Of a stretch of 64,000 nucleotides of DNA, positions 8,521 to 17,814 are shown one piece after another; position 1 is the stretch's first letter, and each line of letters opens with the position of its first letter. The position numbers and the translations under genes are program-made. This DNA comes from Paracoccaceae bacterium (lineage in GTDB: Bacteria > Pseudomonadota > Alphaproteobacteria > Rhodobacterales > Rhodobacteraceae). The notes beneath the pieces were generated by a model. It had not been told where the DNA came from. It worked only from the letters and a program-made list of their open reading frames with translations, and made no database searches. Location: assembly GCA_028285485.1 (NCBI GenBank), contig JANQPC010000030.1:50712-114711 (forward strand), given 5' to 3'.

Positions 8521-9165
8521 ATGTCAGACACAGCAAAACCCACCGATCCGCCGGCGCCCCACTTCGTGGTCTGCCCGCAATGCGATGCGCTCTATTCGGT
8601 TCGCACGGTCGATAAGGGCCGGCTCTCTGCCTGCACGCGCTGCCACACCGTTCTGGCCGCCCCGCGACGAAAGGCGGGGATGCTAATCGTGTGCCTTGCG
8701 CTGGCAACGCTCGTGCTGATTGCCGGCGCGATCTTCCTGCCGTTTCTGACGCTTGAGGCACAGGGCTTCCGCTCCACCGCATCGCTCCTCGATATCGCAC
8801 TCAGCTTCTCCGCCGGGCGGCTGCAGGCGCTTGTTGTGCTCACCCTTATGGTGGTGCTGGCCATCCCGGCGGTACGCGCGGCACTTTTGGTCTACGTGCT
8901 TACCCCGCTCGTCTTCGATCGGCGCCCGGCGCGGCATGCCGCCCGGGCGTTCCGTGCGGCGCAAAGCCTCAAGCCATGGGCGATGGCCGAAGTCTTCGCC
9001 CTGGGCTGCGCCGTAGCACTTGTGAAGATCACCGATCTGGCGCAGGTGGCGCTCGGTCAGGCGTTCTGGATGTTCACGGTGCTCGTTGCGCTGATTGTGG
9101 TTCAGGACAGATTCTTGTGTAGTTGGTCGGTATGGAACGCGCTGAAGCCCACCGATCTGTCCTGA
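8521..9165 (+). CDS. pqiA: PqiA-like membrane protein, first half
   Basis: A 214-residue integral membrane protein with an N-terminal zinc-ribbon-like pair (CPQCDALYS and CTRCHTVL, residues 18-45) and about four hydrophobic helices. This is one PqiA domain. Enterobacterial PqiA fuses two such domains in about 417 residues, whereas here they are encoded by two consecutive genes. PqiA is thought to support the MCE protein PqiB in moving lipids between inner and outer membrane. The open frame extends upstream to 8290 but those residues are not family-like; ATG at 8521 (MSDTAK) fits homologue length. Its end overlaps the next gene by 34 bp. Confidence 0.8.
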   Translation: MSDTAKPTDPPAPHFVVCPQCDALYSVRTVDKGRLSACTRCHTVLAAPRRKAGMLIVCLALATLVLIAGAIFLPFLTLEAQGFRSTASLLDIALSFSAGRLQALVVLTLMVVLAIPAVRAALLVYVLTPLVFDRRPARHAARAFRAAQSLKPWAMAEVFALGCAVALVKITDLAQVALGQAFWMFTVLVALIVVQDRFLCSWSVWNALKPTDLS

Positions 9166-9773
9166 CCGCCCGAAAGGCCGGGCTCGTGGGCTGCCGGCAC
9201 TGCGCCGAGGCCGCGCCACTCGGCACCACCCATTGCCGCCGCTGCGGCGCGCGGCTCTCCTCCCGCGATCAAGGCAGCCTGCAGCGTGTCTGGGCGTGGT
9301 GGTGCGCTGGCGTGATCTGCTACATCCCCGCCAATACCCAGCCCATGCTGGTCACGAAGACATTGCTGCACGAGGATTCCTCTACAATCGTCGGCGGCGC
9401 CGTTGCGCTTTTCGCCCAGGGCAGCCCCGGCATCGCGCTGATCATCCTGATCGCAAGCGTGGGAATTCCGGTCGGCAAGTTTCTCAGCATCGCCTATCTG
9501 GCGCTGGCGATCCGGCGCGGCCCGGTGCGTGCGCCCGGCAATCTGCAATCCACGTATCATGTGGTTGAGTACATCGGCCGCTGGTCGATGATCGATGTCT
9601 TCGTTGTGGCGATCCTCGCAACGCTCGTTCAGTTCGATACGGTGGCGCAGATCACCCCGGGCCCCGCGAGCCTGGCCTTTGCGCTTTCGGTGATCTTCAC
9701 GATGCTCGCGGCGCAAAGCTTCGATGCCAGGCTGATCTGGGACAGGATCGATAATGCGGACGAGGTGCCATGA
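9132..9773 (+). CDS. pqiA: PqiA-like membrane protein, second half
   Basis: A 213-residue second PqiA domain with its own cysteine ribbon (CRHCAEAAPLGTTHCRRCG) followed by four membrane helices, including the conserved ICYIPANTQPML segment of PqiA proteins. It begins inside the end of the first pqiA gene, so translation is probably coupled. A TTG three codons earlier (9123) is an alternative start. Its stop overlaps the ATG of pqiB (ATGA). With its partner it would form the inner-membrane component of the Pqi lipid transport system. Confidence 0.8.
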   Translation: MERAEAHRSVLTARKAGLVGCRHCAEAAPLGTTHCRRCGARLSSRDQGSLQRVWAWWCAGVICYIPANTQPMLVTKTLLHEDSSTIVGGAVALFAQGSPGIALIILIASVGIPVGKFLSIAYLALAIRRGPVRAPGNLQSTYHVVEYIGRWSMIDVFVVAILATLVQFDTVAQITPGPASLAFALSVIFTMLAAQSFDARLIWDRIDNADEVP

Positions 9774-11872
9774 CAGACACTGCGCCAGAGCTGCCCGATA
9801 CCGGCCCGCCGCGATCGCTGATCGATCGGATTTCGATTGTCTGGCTGGTGCCGTTTGCGGCGCTGGCTATAAGCCTGTGGGTGGGCTGGCAATCCTACGC
9901 CCAGCGCGGCCCGCTTATCGAGATCCTCTTTGAAGAGGCCAGGGGCATCCGGGCCGGCGAAACAGAGCTTCGCTACCGCGATGTGACGATCGGCCTTGTT
10001 GAGGAGGTCGGGTTCTCCGACACGCTGGAAACCGTGCGGATCTCCGTGCGCCTCGATCCGGGCATCGCGGGTTACGCCGATGCCGATGCCGCCTTTTGGG
10101 TCGTGCAGCCCGAGGTTACCACTCAGGGCGTGACCGGGCTTGATACAGTGCTCTCAGGCGTGTTCATCGAAGCCTCCTGGGATAGTACGCCGGAGGGCTT
10201 GATACCGGAACACACAGGCCTTGCGCGCGCGCCTCTTTTGCGCAGCGGCCAAACCGGGCTTGCCCTTACGCTCGTGGCCGGGCCGGGGGCGCGGCTGATG
10301 GGCAACAGCCCGATCCTGCACAAGGGCGTGGAGGTCGGGCGCATCGGCTCGCCAGAGCTTGTCGCCGATGGCACCGTTGCGCGATCCGAAGCCGTGATCT
10401 TTGCCCCCTACGATCGCCTTCTCTCCTCCAACACGCGGTTCTGGGATGCCTCAGGATTCGCCTTCTCGCTCGGCGCAGGCGGGGCAGAGCTTGATTTCTC
10501 TTCCCTTGCCACGCTGATCGCAGGCGGCGTGGCCTTCGATACCGTCGTCTCCGGCGGGGGGCCGGTGGGCAGCGGCGCAGATTTCACCGTATTCGCAGAT
10601 GAAGCCGCCGCCCGCGCGAGCCTTTTTGAGGATGACGGCGCGCCCGTTCTGAACCTCACCGCGATCTTTGAGGATAACTTCACGGGCCTCACCGTGGGTG
10701 CGCCGGTGCTTCTTGATGGCGTGAACGTGGGCGAGGTCGCCAACCTCAACGGGGTGGTGGACGAAGAGCGCTTTGGCGATCCCAACGTGCGGCTGACCAC
10801 CTCGATGACGATCCGCAGCTCAAAGCTCGGCCTGCCCGAAGCCAGCGCGGATGCCGCGCTTGAGTTTCTTGACGAACGCGTGGCCTCGGGCCTGCGCGCG
10901 CGCCTGATCTCGGGCAGCCTTCTTACCGGCGGGCTGAAGATTGAGCTCGTCGATGTGGCCGCCGCACCGCCAGCGGCGCTTGACCGAGAGGGCGATCCGT
11001 TCCCGACGTTTCCGGTGGCGCCCGCCGAAATCTCGGATGTCTCGGCCACCGCCGAAGGCGTGATGGAGCGCATCAACAACCTTCCGATCGAGGAACTGCT
11101 CGCCGCCGCCACTGCCTTTCTCTCATCGGCCACAACGCTTGCGAGCAGTGATGAAGTTCAGGCGATCCCCGGTGATGTGCGCGGGCTTGTGGCGGATATG
11201 CGCAGCGTCACCGCGTCCAACGAAGTGCAGGCCCTGCCCGGCCAGATCGCCGCAGCGGTGGCCGACCTTCAGGCGCTGACAACCGATCTCGGCGCCATCG
11301 CCGAAAGCCTTGAAGCCGCCCGCGCGGTGGAGCGTGTGACCCTCGCGCTCGATGCCGCAACGGCGGCGGCGGAGGAGGTTGGCGGCAGCGTCGCGGGGGT
11401 GCCGGCCCTGGTGGACCGGCTTTCCGCGGTGGCAGAGGATATGGAGGCGCTCGAACTTCAAGCCCTGATCGCAGAGCTTTCGGGCACGGTTTCCGCGGCA
11501 GGCGAGCTTCTCGGCGCCGAGGGCACGCAGGCTCTGCCCGAACGGCTGGGCGCGGCACTCACGGAGCTAGGCGTGGCCCTCGCCGAATTACGTGAGGGCG
11601 GCGCGGTTGAAAACCTCAACGCCGCTTTGGCCTCGGCCAGCGCAACCGGCAACGCCATGGAGGAGGCCGCCGCCGGCCTTCCTGCCATCATCGCGCGGCT
11701 GGAGCGGTTGGCAACGGAGGCGACCGCCGCGCTTGCAGGCTTTGGCGAGGATGCGGAACTGAACCGTAGCGCCCGGGCGGCCTTGCGCGACGTGCAGGAT
11801 GCCGCGCGTGCAGTGGAACAACTGGCCCGCACGCTTGAACGCAGCCCCAACTCGATCATTCTCGGACGATAG
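9770..11872 (+). CDS. pqiB: PqiB-like MCE (MlaD) domain protein
   Basis: A 700-residue protein with a single N-terminal transmembrane helix (IVWLVPFAALAISLWVGW, about 24-42) and several MCE/MlaD beta-domains in tandem (for example GIRAGETELRYRDVTIGLVEEV, and FTGLTVGAPVLLDGVNVGEV near residue 305). A long alanine-rich helical tail from about residue 440 predicts coiled coil. This is the layout of PqiB/YebT, which form a periplasm-spanning tube for phospholipids. It is anchored in the inner membrane and reaches towards the outer membrane, where PqiC sits. It is translationally coupled to the upstream gene and followed after 3 bp by the lipoprotein gene. Confidence 0.88.
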   Translation: MTDTAPELPDTGPPRSLIDRISIVWLVPFAALAISLWVGWQSYAQRGPLIEILFEEARGIRAGETELRYRDVTIGLVEEVGFSDTLETVRISVRLDPGIAGYADADAAFWVVQPEVTTQGVTGLDTVLSGVFIEASWDSTPEGLIPEHTGLARAPLLRSGQTGLALTLVAGPGARLMGNSPILHKGVEVGRIGSPELVADGTVARSEAVIFAPYDRLLSSNTRFWDASGFAFSLGAGGAELDFSSLATLIAGGVAFDTVVSGGGPVGSGADFTVFADEAAARASLFEDDGAPVLNLTAIFEDNFTGLTVGAPVLLDGVNVGEVANLNGVVDEERFGDPNVRLTTSMTIRSSKLGLPEASADAALEFLDERVASGLRARLISGSLLTGGLKIELVDVAAAPPAALDREGDPFPTFPVAPAEISDVSATAEGVMERINNLPIEELLAAATAFLSSATTLASSDEVQAIPGDVRGLVADMRSVTASNEVQALPGQIAAAVADLQALTTDLGAIAESLEAARAVERVTLALDAATAAAEEVGGSVAGVPALVDRLSAVAEDMEALELQALIAELSGTVSAAGELLGAEGTQALPERLGAALTELGVALAELREGGAVENLNAALASASATGNAMEEAAAGLPAIIARLERLATEATAALAGFGEDAELNRSARAALRDVQDAARAVEQLARTLERSPNSIILGR

Positions 11873-11875
11873 CCC

Positions 11876-12451
11876 ATGATGCGCCTCCCCCTGCCCTGGC
11901 TCTTCTCCCTTGCCCTGCTACTGGCCGCCTGCGCCGAAACCGGCGAACCCGTGCGCTTTATCACCACGACGCCGGAGGAAACGGCGCGCATCACCATTCC
12001 GCAGCAATCCGTTGCGCTGCGCGAGGTCTCGCTGCCCGCCTACGCCACCGAAGAAGGCATCGCGATTGCGGATGCGAGCGGGGCGGTCACCACAGCGCCG
12101 GATCGGATCTGGGCCGATGATCCCACCCGCGCCGTCACCCTGCGGCTGACCAATGCGCTGGCCGATCTGACGGGGCGGGTCATCGCCTCGGATCCCTGGC
12201 CGTTCCGCGACGAACCGGAAGCGACAGTGGAGGTTCGGATCGAAGAATTCGTGGCCGAGGCCGCAGGCCGCTTCGTTGCCCGTGGCCGTATCTATGTGGC
12301 GCAAGAGATCGAGGATCGCAGCGATCGCGCGTTTTCGTTCGCGCTGGCCGAACCCTTTGCGCCCGAGGCGGGCTTTCCGGCCATCGCCGCCGCACGCTCC
12401 GCCCTGCTCTCTGCGCTCGCGCGCGAGATCGCCGAGCGCGGCCTGCGCTAG
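11876..12451 (+). CDS. pqiC: PqiC-family outer-membrane lipoprotein
   Basis: A 191-residue lipoprotein: the signal peptide ends in a lipobox LLAAC (Cys19). The rest resembles PqiC/DUF330 (ABC-type transport auxiliary lipoprotein), with the TPDRIWADDPTRAVTLRLTNAL-type central motif. In enterobacteria PqiC is the outer-membrane partner of the PqiB tube. Position as the last gene of the pqi operon supports the assignment. 135 bp of non-coding sequence follow before the next operon; no convincing terminator is visible there. Confidence 0.8.
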   Translation: MMRLPLPWLFSLALLLAACAETGEPVRFITTTPEETARITIPQQSVALREVSLPAYATEEGIAIADASGAVTTAPDRIWADDPTRAVTLRLTNALADLTGRVIASDPWPFRDEPEATVEVRIEEFVAEAAGRFVARGRIYVAQEIEDRSDRAFSFALAEPFAPEAGFPAIAAARSALLSALAREIAERGLR

Positions 12452-12586
12452 CGGCAGGGCCCATCGGGCGCCATGAAGATTGCACGAGACGTCGCGGCAC
12501 GCATTGAACGGCGGCAAAGCGTACCTTTATGGAAGGTTGACATTGCGTTGTGACAACCGGCGTTGACAGCCAGCAAGGGCGTTGCG

Positions 12587-13294
12587 GTGGCAGATTTTGC
12601 ATATAAAACCAAAGGATTGACGAAAGTATACGGGGAAGGCCACTCCGCCGTTCACGCGCTGCGCGGCGTGGATCTTGAGATCCCCAAGGGCGAAATCGTC
12701 GTGCTGCTCGGCCCCTCTGGCAGCGGCAAATCCACCCTGTTGAACATTCTGGGCGGGCTCGACCGATCCACCGACGGCACAGCCCATTTCCAGGAGACCG
12801 AACTTGGCGCCTTGTCTGACAGCGAGCTTACCCGATACCGCCGCGATCACATCGGCTTTGTCTTCCAGTTCTATAACCTCATGCCCAGCCTCACGGCGCG
12901 CGAAAACGTGGAACTTGTGACCGAGATCGCGCCGGATCCGATGGAGCCCGAAGACGCGCTCGAACTCGTGGGCCTGGGCGAACGGGTGGATCACTTTCCC
13001 GCCCAGCTTTCAGGCGGCGAGCAGCAGCGCGTGGCCATTGCCCGCGCGGTGGCCAAGCAGCCCGATGTGCTTTTCTGCGATGAGCCAACGGGCGCGCTTG
13101 ATAGCAAAACGGGGCGCGCGGTGCTTGAAGTGCTTCAAACCCTGAACGCGCGGCTCGGTACAACCGTGCTGATCGTCACCCACGCAGCCGCCACGGCGAA
13201 GATGGCTGACCGAGTGCTGAACTTCGCCGATGGCGCCATTCGCGAAGTGATCGAGAACCAAACCAAGGTCGCCGCGTCGGAGATCGCCTGGTGA
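12587..13294 (+). CDS. ABC exporter ATPase, MacB/LolD type
   Basis: A 235-residue ATPase with Walker [11 protein letters not shown]-loop FQFYNL, signature [14 protein letters not shown] and Walker [12 protein letters not shown]. The ...DEPTGALDS and FQFYNLMP wording is typical of MacB/LolD/FtsE-like ATPases that work with FtsX-type permeases. GTG at 12587 is preferred because AAGGG sits 7 nt upstream; a TTG at 12563 would add eight residues. The stop overlaps the permease start (GTGA). With the next two genes it forms a tripartite-type exporter; the substrate (peptide, lipid, lipoprotein or macrolide-like toxin) cannot be told. Confidence 0.88.
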   Translation: MADFAYKTKGLTKVYGEGHSAVHALRGVDLEIPKGEIVVLLGPSGSGKSTLLNILGGLDRSTDGTAHFQETELGALSDSELTRYRRDHIGFVFQFYNLMPSLTARENVELVTEIAPDPMEPEDALELVGLGERVDHFPAQLSGGEQQRVAIARAVAKQPDVLFCDEPTGALDSKTGRAVLEVLQTLNARLGTTVLIVTHAAATAKMADRVLNFADGAIREVIENQTKVAASEIAW

Positions 13295-15654
13295 GCCCGC
13301 TCACCCACAAGCTACTCCGCGATCTCTGGCGGATGAAGGGGCAGGCCCTTGCCATCGCCATGGTGATTGCGATGGGGGTGATGCTCCTGGTGATGATGAC
13401 GGGCCTCGTCAATTCGCTCGAACAAACGCGCGACACCTATTATGAACGCTACCGGCTGGCGGAGGTGTTTGCGCCCGTGGCCCGCGCGCCGAACGTCGCG
13501 CTGGCCGATCTTGCGGAAATTCCCGGCGTCTCATCCGTGGAAGGCCGGGTGACCGGCGCCGCGCTGATCGATATCGCAGGCCGCAGCGTTCCGGTTCAGG
13601 CGCAAGCGGTCTCGCTGCCCGATTTCGGCACACCTGCACTGAACGATATCTACCTCACCGATGGTCGGATGCTGGATAGCAGCCGGTCGGAGGAAATCCT
13701 GCTGCTTGAAAGCTTTGCGCTGGCGCACGATCTGGGCCCGGGTGACCGGCTTGAAGCCACGATGAACGGGGCGCGGCGCGATTTTCGCATCGTTGGTCTG
13801 GCGCAGTCGCCCGAGTTCATCTTCACCACCGCCCCCGGCGAACTGGTGCCCGATGATGCGCGCTTCGGCGTGATCTGGATGAGCTACTCGGCCCTCGCCG
13901 CGGCCTACGATATGGACGGCGCTTTTAACGAGGCGTTGATCGGCCTGAGCCGAAACGCCGATGAAGAGGCCGTGCTTGCCGAGGCCGACCGCCAGCTTGC
14001 GCCCTATGGCGCGCGCGGGGCCTACGGGCTCGAAGATCACCTTTCGAACCTTTTCATCACTCAGGAAATCGAGGGGCTGAAGGCCACCAACCAATCCGTC
14101 CCCCCAATCTTTCTTCTCGTGGCCGCGTTCCTGCTGAACATCGTGATCGGGCGGATGGTGGAGGCGGAGCGCGAAGAGATCGGCCTGATGAAAGCCTTCG
14201 GCTACACCAATGCGGAGGTAGGCGCGCATTACTTCCGCATGGTGCTGGCCATCGCCGCGGGGGGCGCCGCAATCGGCTGCATCCTCGGCGTGGCCAGCGG
14301 GCGGGCGATGGTTGGCGTCTATACCCAGTTCTACAAGTTCCCTTTCCTCATCTTTGATGTCGATGAAGCCTCCTTTGTGATCGGCGTGGCCGTCAGCATC
14401 GCGGCGGCCTCCGCTGGTGGCGTTCTCGTCCTGCGCCGCGTCTTCGCTCTTACCCCAGCAGAGGCGATGCGCCCCCCTGCACCTGCGGATTACAGCCGCT
14501 CGGCCCGCATGGGCCAAAGGATCATGCACTATCTCGATCAGCCCACCCGCATGGTCGCCCGCCGGATCACCCGGCAGCCGCTGCGGATGGCCGGCGCGGT
14601 GGTGGGCATCGCCTGCGGCATGGCGCTTTCGGCCTCAACCATCACGATCTACGCCGGCTTTTCGCGCACGATTGACCTTACGTTTTCGGTGATCGACCGC
14701 AGCGATGTGACGGTCACCTTCACCCACGCGGTTTCCGAGAAAACGGTCTTCGAGATGGCGCGCCGCGAAGGGGTGATCCGGGCCGAGCCCGAACGCAACG
14801 TTGCGGTGATCATGCGCAACGGGCTTGAAGAACACCGCGGCGCTATCACCGGAATGGTGCAGAATGCCTCGCTGTCCCGCGCCCTCGATGCATCGGGCGC
14901 CGCGATCCCGATCCGCCGCGATGGCCTCGTTATCTCCGAAACCCTCGCGGGCATTCTCGGGCTTGAAGCGGGCGATAGTGTTTCGGTCGATGTGCGCGAA
15001 GGGCGGCAACCGATCCTCGATCTACCCGTCGTCGCGCTGGCAGACAGCCTGCTGGGCGCCCCGGCCTATATGGAGATGGGGGCGCTCAATGGCGTGCTGA
15101 AGGAGCCAGGCCGCATCTCAGGCGCCCGGCTGCTGATCGACGAAGCCTATTCCGAAGACATCTATACCTGGCTGAAGGATATGCCCGTGGTGGCGGGCGT
15201 CAGCCTCAAAAGCGAGGCGCGCGATGCCTTTGTGCGGATGCTCAATACCGGCGCGGGATGGTCGCGGTTCATCATCGGTGCGCTGGCCTACATCATCACC
15301 TTCGGCATCGTCTACAATGCCGCGCGTATCGCCTATGCGGAGCGCGCGCGCGATCTGGCGAGCCTGCGGGTAATCGGGTTTTCAAAAGGCGAGGCGGCTT
15401 ACGTACTGCTCGGTGAACTTGCAGCAGTGGTGATCGTGGCCCTGCCGCTTGGAACGCTGCTGGGCCACTATGTTTCGGTTCTGATGGCATCGGCCTACTC
15501 AACAGAAGTCTACCAGATCCCCGCATTTTTCGATCTCGCCACATATGGATCGGCGGCCCTTGTGGTGATCGCCGCGGCGGTCACATCCGGGCTTCTGGTG
15601 AAGCGCGATCTGGATCGCGCAAATCTCGTCGAAGCGCTCAAGACGCGGGAATAG
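13291..15654 (+). CDS. ABC exporter permease with two FtsX domains
   Basis: A 787-residue permease starting at GTG. An N-terminal helix ([22 protein letters not shown], about 19-40) is followed by a large periplasmic MacB-PCD-like domain. Then come three helices of the first FtsX domain (about 270-390), a second N-terminal-type helix near 430, a second periplasmic domain and a second set of three FtsX helices at the C-terminus (about 660-780). The duplicated layout matches bacterial devC/yknZ-like and LolCE-like exporters in which one chain supplies both halves. It is coupled to the upstream ATPase and lies 11 bp before the HlyD-family gene. Confidence 0.85.
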   Translation: MSPLTHKLLRDLWRMKGQALAIAMVIAMGVMLLVMMTGLVNSLEQTRDTYYERYRLAEVFAPVARAPNVALADLAEIPGVSSVEGRVTGAALIDIAGRSVPVQAQAVSLPDFGTPALNDIYLTDGRMLDSSRSEEILLLESFALAHDLGPGDRLEATMNGARRDFRIVGLAQSPEFIFTTAPGELVPDDARFGVIWMSYSALAAAYDMDGAFNEALIGLSRNADEEAVLAEADRQLAPYGARGAYGLEDHLSNLFITQEIEGLKATNQSVPPIFLLVAAFLLNIVIGRMVEAEREEIGLMKAFGYTNAEVGAHYFRMVLAIAAGGAAIGCILGVASGRAMVGVYTQFYKFPFLIFDVDEASFVIGVAVSIAAASAGGVLVLRRVFALTPAEAMRPPAPADYSRSARMGQRIMHYLDQPTRMVARRITRQPLRMAGAVVGIACGMALSASTITIYAGFSRTIDLTFSVIDRSDVTVTFTHAVSEKTVFEMARREGVIRAEPERNVAVIMRNGLEEHRGAITGMVQNASLSRALDASGAAIPIRRDGLVISETLAGILGLEAGDSVSVDVREGRQPILDLPVVALADSLLGAPAYMEMGALNGVLKEPGRISGARLLIDEAYSEDIYTWLKDMPVVAGVSLKSEARDAFVRMLNTGAGWSRFIIGALAYIITFGIVYNAARIAYAERARDLASLRVIGFSKGEAAYVLLGELAAVVIVALPLGTLLGHYVSVLMASAYSTEVYQIPAFFDLATYGSAALVVIAAAVTSGLLVKRDLDRANLVEALKTRE

Positions 15655-15665
15655 GCAGGAAAGTC

Positions 15666-16901
15666 ATGGCAAAACCAAGAAAATGGTCCCGAACAGTTCT
15701 CACCGGCCTCGCCGCCCTTCTGGTGGCGGGCGCGATCTGGATCGCCGTGCGCCCGCAACCGATGCTGGTGGATCTTGCGGGTGTGGAGCGTGGCGCGATG
15801 ATGGTGACCATCGATGAAGAAGGGCGCACGCAGGTGCATGACCCCTATATCGTCTCCACCCCCGTTGCCGGGCGCCTGATGCGCGTGCGCGTGGATCCGG
15901 GCGACGAGGTCACCCGCGGGGTCACGGTGGTGGCGCAGATGCGGCCGACAAACCCTGCAGCGCTTGACGTGCGCACCCGCGAACAGGCCACGGCCGCGGT
16001 GAGCGCGGCGGAGGCAGCCTTGCGCGTGGCCCAGGCCGATCTCAATGCCGCCATGGCCGAACACGATCTCGCCCAAACCGATCTTGCCCGCACCCGGCAA
16101 CTGGCCGAAACCGGCACCGCCGCCCAGGCCGCGCTTGACCGGGCCGAAAGCGCCGCGCGCGCTGCATCGGCACGGCTGGATACGGCAGAGGCCGCCATAT
16201 CGGTTCGCGAAGCCGAGGTGGCCAACGCGCGGGCCCAGTTGATCGGGTTTGATGATCAGCTTCTGGCGGGCGCCATCAACGAGACGCGGCGCGATGAGAT
16301 CCCGCTCTTCGCCCCGATTGACGGGCGTATCCTGCGCATCATCCAGCAAAGCGAAACGGTGCTTCCCGCTGGGGCGCCAGTGATGGAGATCGGGGATATC
16401 ACCTCGGATCTTGAGGTGGTGGTGGATCTCATTTCGTCCGATGCGGTTCAGGTGCGCGAAGGGAACCGGGTGATGATTGAGGATTGGGGCGGGCAAACCA
16501 CGCTGCTCGGCGAAGTCGCGCGGGTGGATCCCTTCGGCTTCACCCGTTTCTCGGCCCTGGGCGTTGAAGAACAGCGCGTTGGCGTGACCGTGGCCTTCCA
16601 AAGCCCGCCGGAAGACCGGCCTAGCTTGGGCCATGGCTTCCGCGTTGAGGCCCGCATCGTGGTGTGGGAGGCCGGAGATGCGCTGATCGTGCCCTCAAGC
16701 GCGCTCTTCCGTGCCCGCGAGGGCTGGGCGGTGTTTCGCGTGGAAGAGGGCCAGGCCGTCCAGCGGGACGTTCAGATCGGGCGGATGAACGGCACCGAGG
16801 CAGAGGTGCTCGGTGGGCTCGAAACAGGCGATACGGTTGTAATCTATCCTTCCGCGGGCCTTGAAAGCGGAATGCGGATCGCAGAGCGCCTGGTGCAGTA
16901 G
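15666..16901 (+). CDS. HlyD-family periplasmic adaptor (membrane fusion) subunit
   Basis: A 411-residue adaptor: N-terminal membrane anchor (VLTGLAALLVAGAIWIAV, about 11-28), a split lipoyl/biotinyl-like domain (VSTPVAGRLMRVRVDPGDEV and DIPLFAPIDGRILRI type halves), and a long alpha-hairpin between them rich in A, E, R and Q (about 100-200). A beta-barrel and a C-terminal membrane-proximal domain follow. It connects the ABC permease to an outer-membrane channel; no TolC-like gene is present in the window, so a shared TolC is likely. It is the last gene of the exporter operon. Confidence 0.85.
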   Translation: MAKPRKWSRTVLTGLAALLVAGAIWIAVRPQPMLVDLAGVERGAMMVTIDEEGRTQVHDPYIVSTPVAGRLMRVRVDPGDEVTRGVTVVAQMRPTNPAALDVRTREQATAAVSAAEAALRVAQADLNAAMAEHDLAQTDLARTRQLAETGTAAQAALDRAESAARAASARLDTAEAAISVREAEVANARAQLIGFDDQLLAGAINETRRDEIPLFAPIDGRILRIIQQSETVLPAGAPVMEIGDITSDLEVVVDLISSDAVQVREGNRVMIEDWGGQTTLLGEVARVDPFGFTRFSALGVEEQRVGVTVAFQSPPEDRPSLGHGFRVEARIVVWEAGDALIVPSSALFRAREGWAVFRVEEGQAVQRDVQIGRMNGTEAEVLGGLETGDTVVIYPSAGLESGMRIAERLVQ

Positions 16902-16941
16902 ATCGCCCGAAGCCGTGCATGAACCGGCGCAGCACGCGCCG

Positions 16942-17814
16942 TCACCGCCCCTCTGGCTTCGCCCCGGGCCGCAATGTCACCCACAATGCCGCGCCGATAA
17001 CGAATAGCGCGCCCACCGCGAAGCTCGCGCTTGGGCGCTCATCAAACACCGCGAATCCCACGCCGACAGAGAGCACAAGACTGAGATAGCTGAGCACCGA
17101 AAGAAACCCGGCCTCGCCGTTGTAATGGGCACGCAGGAAGCAAAGTTGCGCGACCTGCGAAAATGCCCCGACCATCAGGAGCGGCAGGATATGCGCCGGG
17201 TCAACCGGCGCCCAGGCCGCGGCGGCGAGCGGCGCGGTGCAGATCGCAAGTCCGGCGGTGTAGAAGGTCATCATCACAATCGAGGGCGCGGCGCGCAGCC
17301 GGCGCGTGGCGATCACCGCAGCCGACCCGGTGAGAACCACAAGGCACAGGGCGGCGAGCCCAACGCTCCACGGCACATCGCGCGGATTGGCGGCGATCAG
17401 AACCCCGAGAAGCGCCACCCCCGCAGCCCCCCAGCGCCGCGGCCCGATCCGTTCGCTCAGAATCACCGCCGCCATCAGCATCGTCACGACAGGGCGCGTA
17501 AACGAAACGGCCGTGAACACGGCAAGCGGCACCCGGGAGATGGCGAAGAAACTGGCGGTGAGGGTGATCACCGAAAGCGCCACCCGGGTCAGATGAATTG
17601 GCAAATCTTCGATCTGGGAGAACAGCGCCCGCCTGCGCCAGATCAGGGGCAGGATAAGGGCAAGGCCCGTTACGGCGCGGATGAACACAACCTGCGTGGC
17701 TGGGTAATCCGCGCCCAGCCATTTCACGATCGACAGCGCCCAGATGTTGAGCGACATGTCGGCGATCAGCCATGCACCGCCCTTGAGATTGTCGCGCGGC
17801 GCCTCTTTGCTCAT
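16942..17814 (-). CDS. EamA/DMT-family membrane transporter
   Basis: A 290-residue protein with about ten hydrophobic helices in two EamA repeats (RAVTGLALILPLIW and SVITLTASFFAISRVPLAVFTAVSFTRP in the first repeat are typical of the drug/metabolite transporter superfamily). Such proteins usually export amino acids or other small metabolites; substrate unknown. It overlaps the upstream PIG-L gene by 4 bp on the same strand, so the two are probably co-transcribed with the ROK regulator gene, hinting at efflux of a product of the amino-sugar locus. Confidence 0.82.
   Translation of the reverse strand: MSKEAPRDNLKGGAWLIADMSLNIWALSIVKWLGADYPATQVVFIRAVTGLALILPLIWRRRALFSQIEDLPIHLTRVALSVITLTASFFAISRVPLAVFTAVSFTRPVVTMLMAAVILSERIGPRRWGAAGVALLGVLIAANPRDVPWSVGLAALCLVVLTGSAAVIATRRLRAAPSIVMMTFYTAGLAICTAPLAAAAWAPVDPAHILPLLMVGAFSQVAQLCFLRAHYNGEAGFLSVLSYLSLVLSVGVGFAVFDERPSASFAVGALFVIGAALWVTLRPGAKPEGR

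Noticed and set aside
13531..14529. A 332-codon minus-strand frame inside the ABC permease gene.
   Set aside because: His- and Arg-rich antisense shadow with no family resemblance; the plus-strand permease is complete and coupled to its ATPase.
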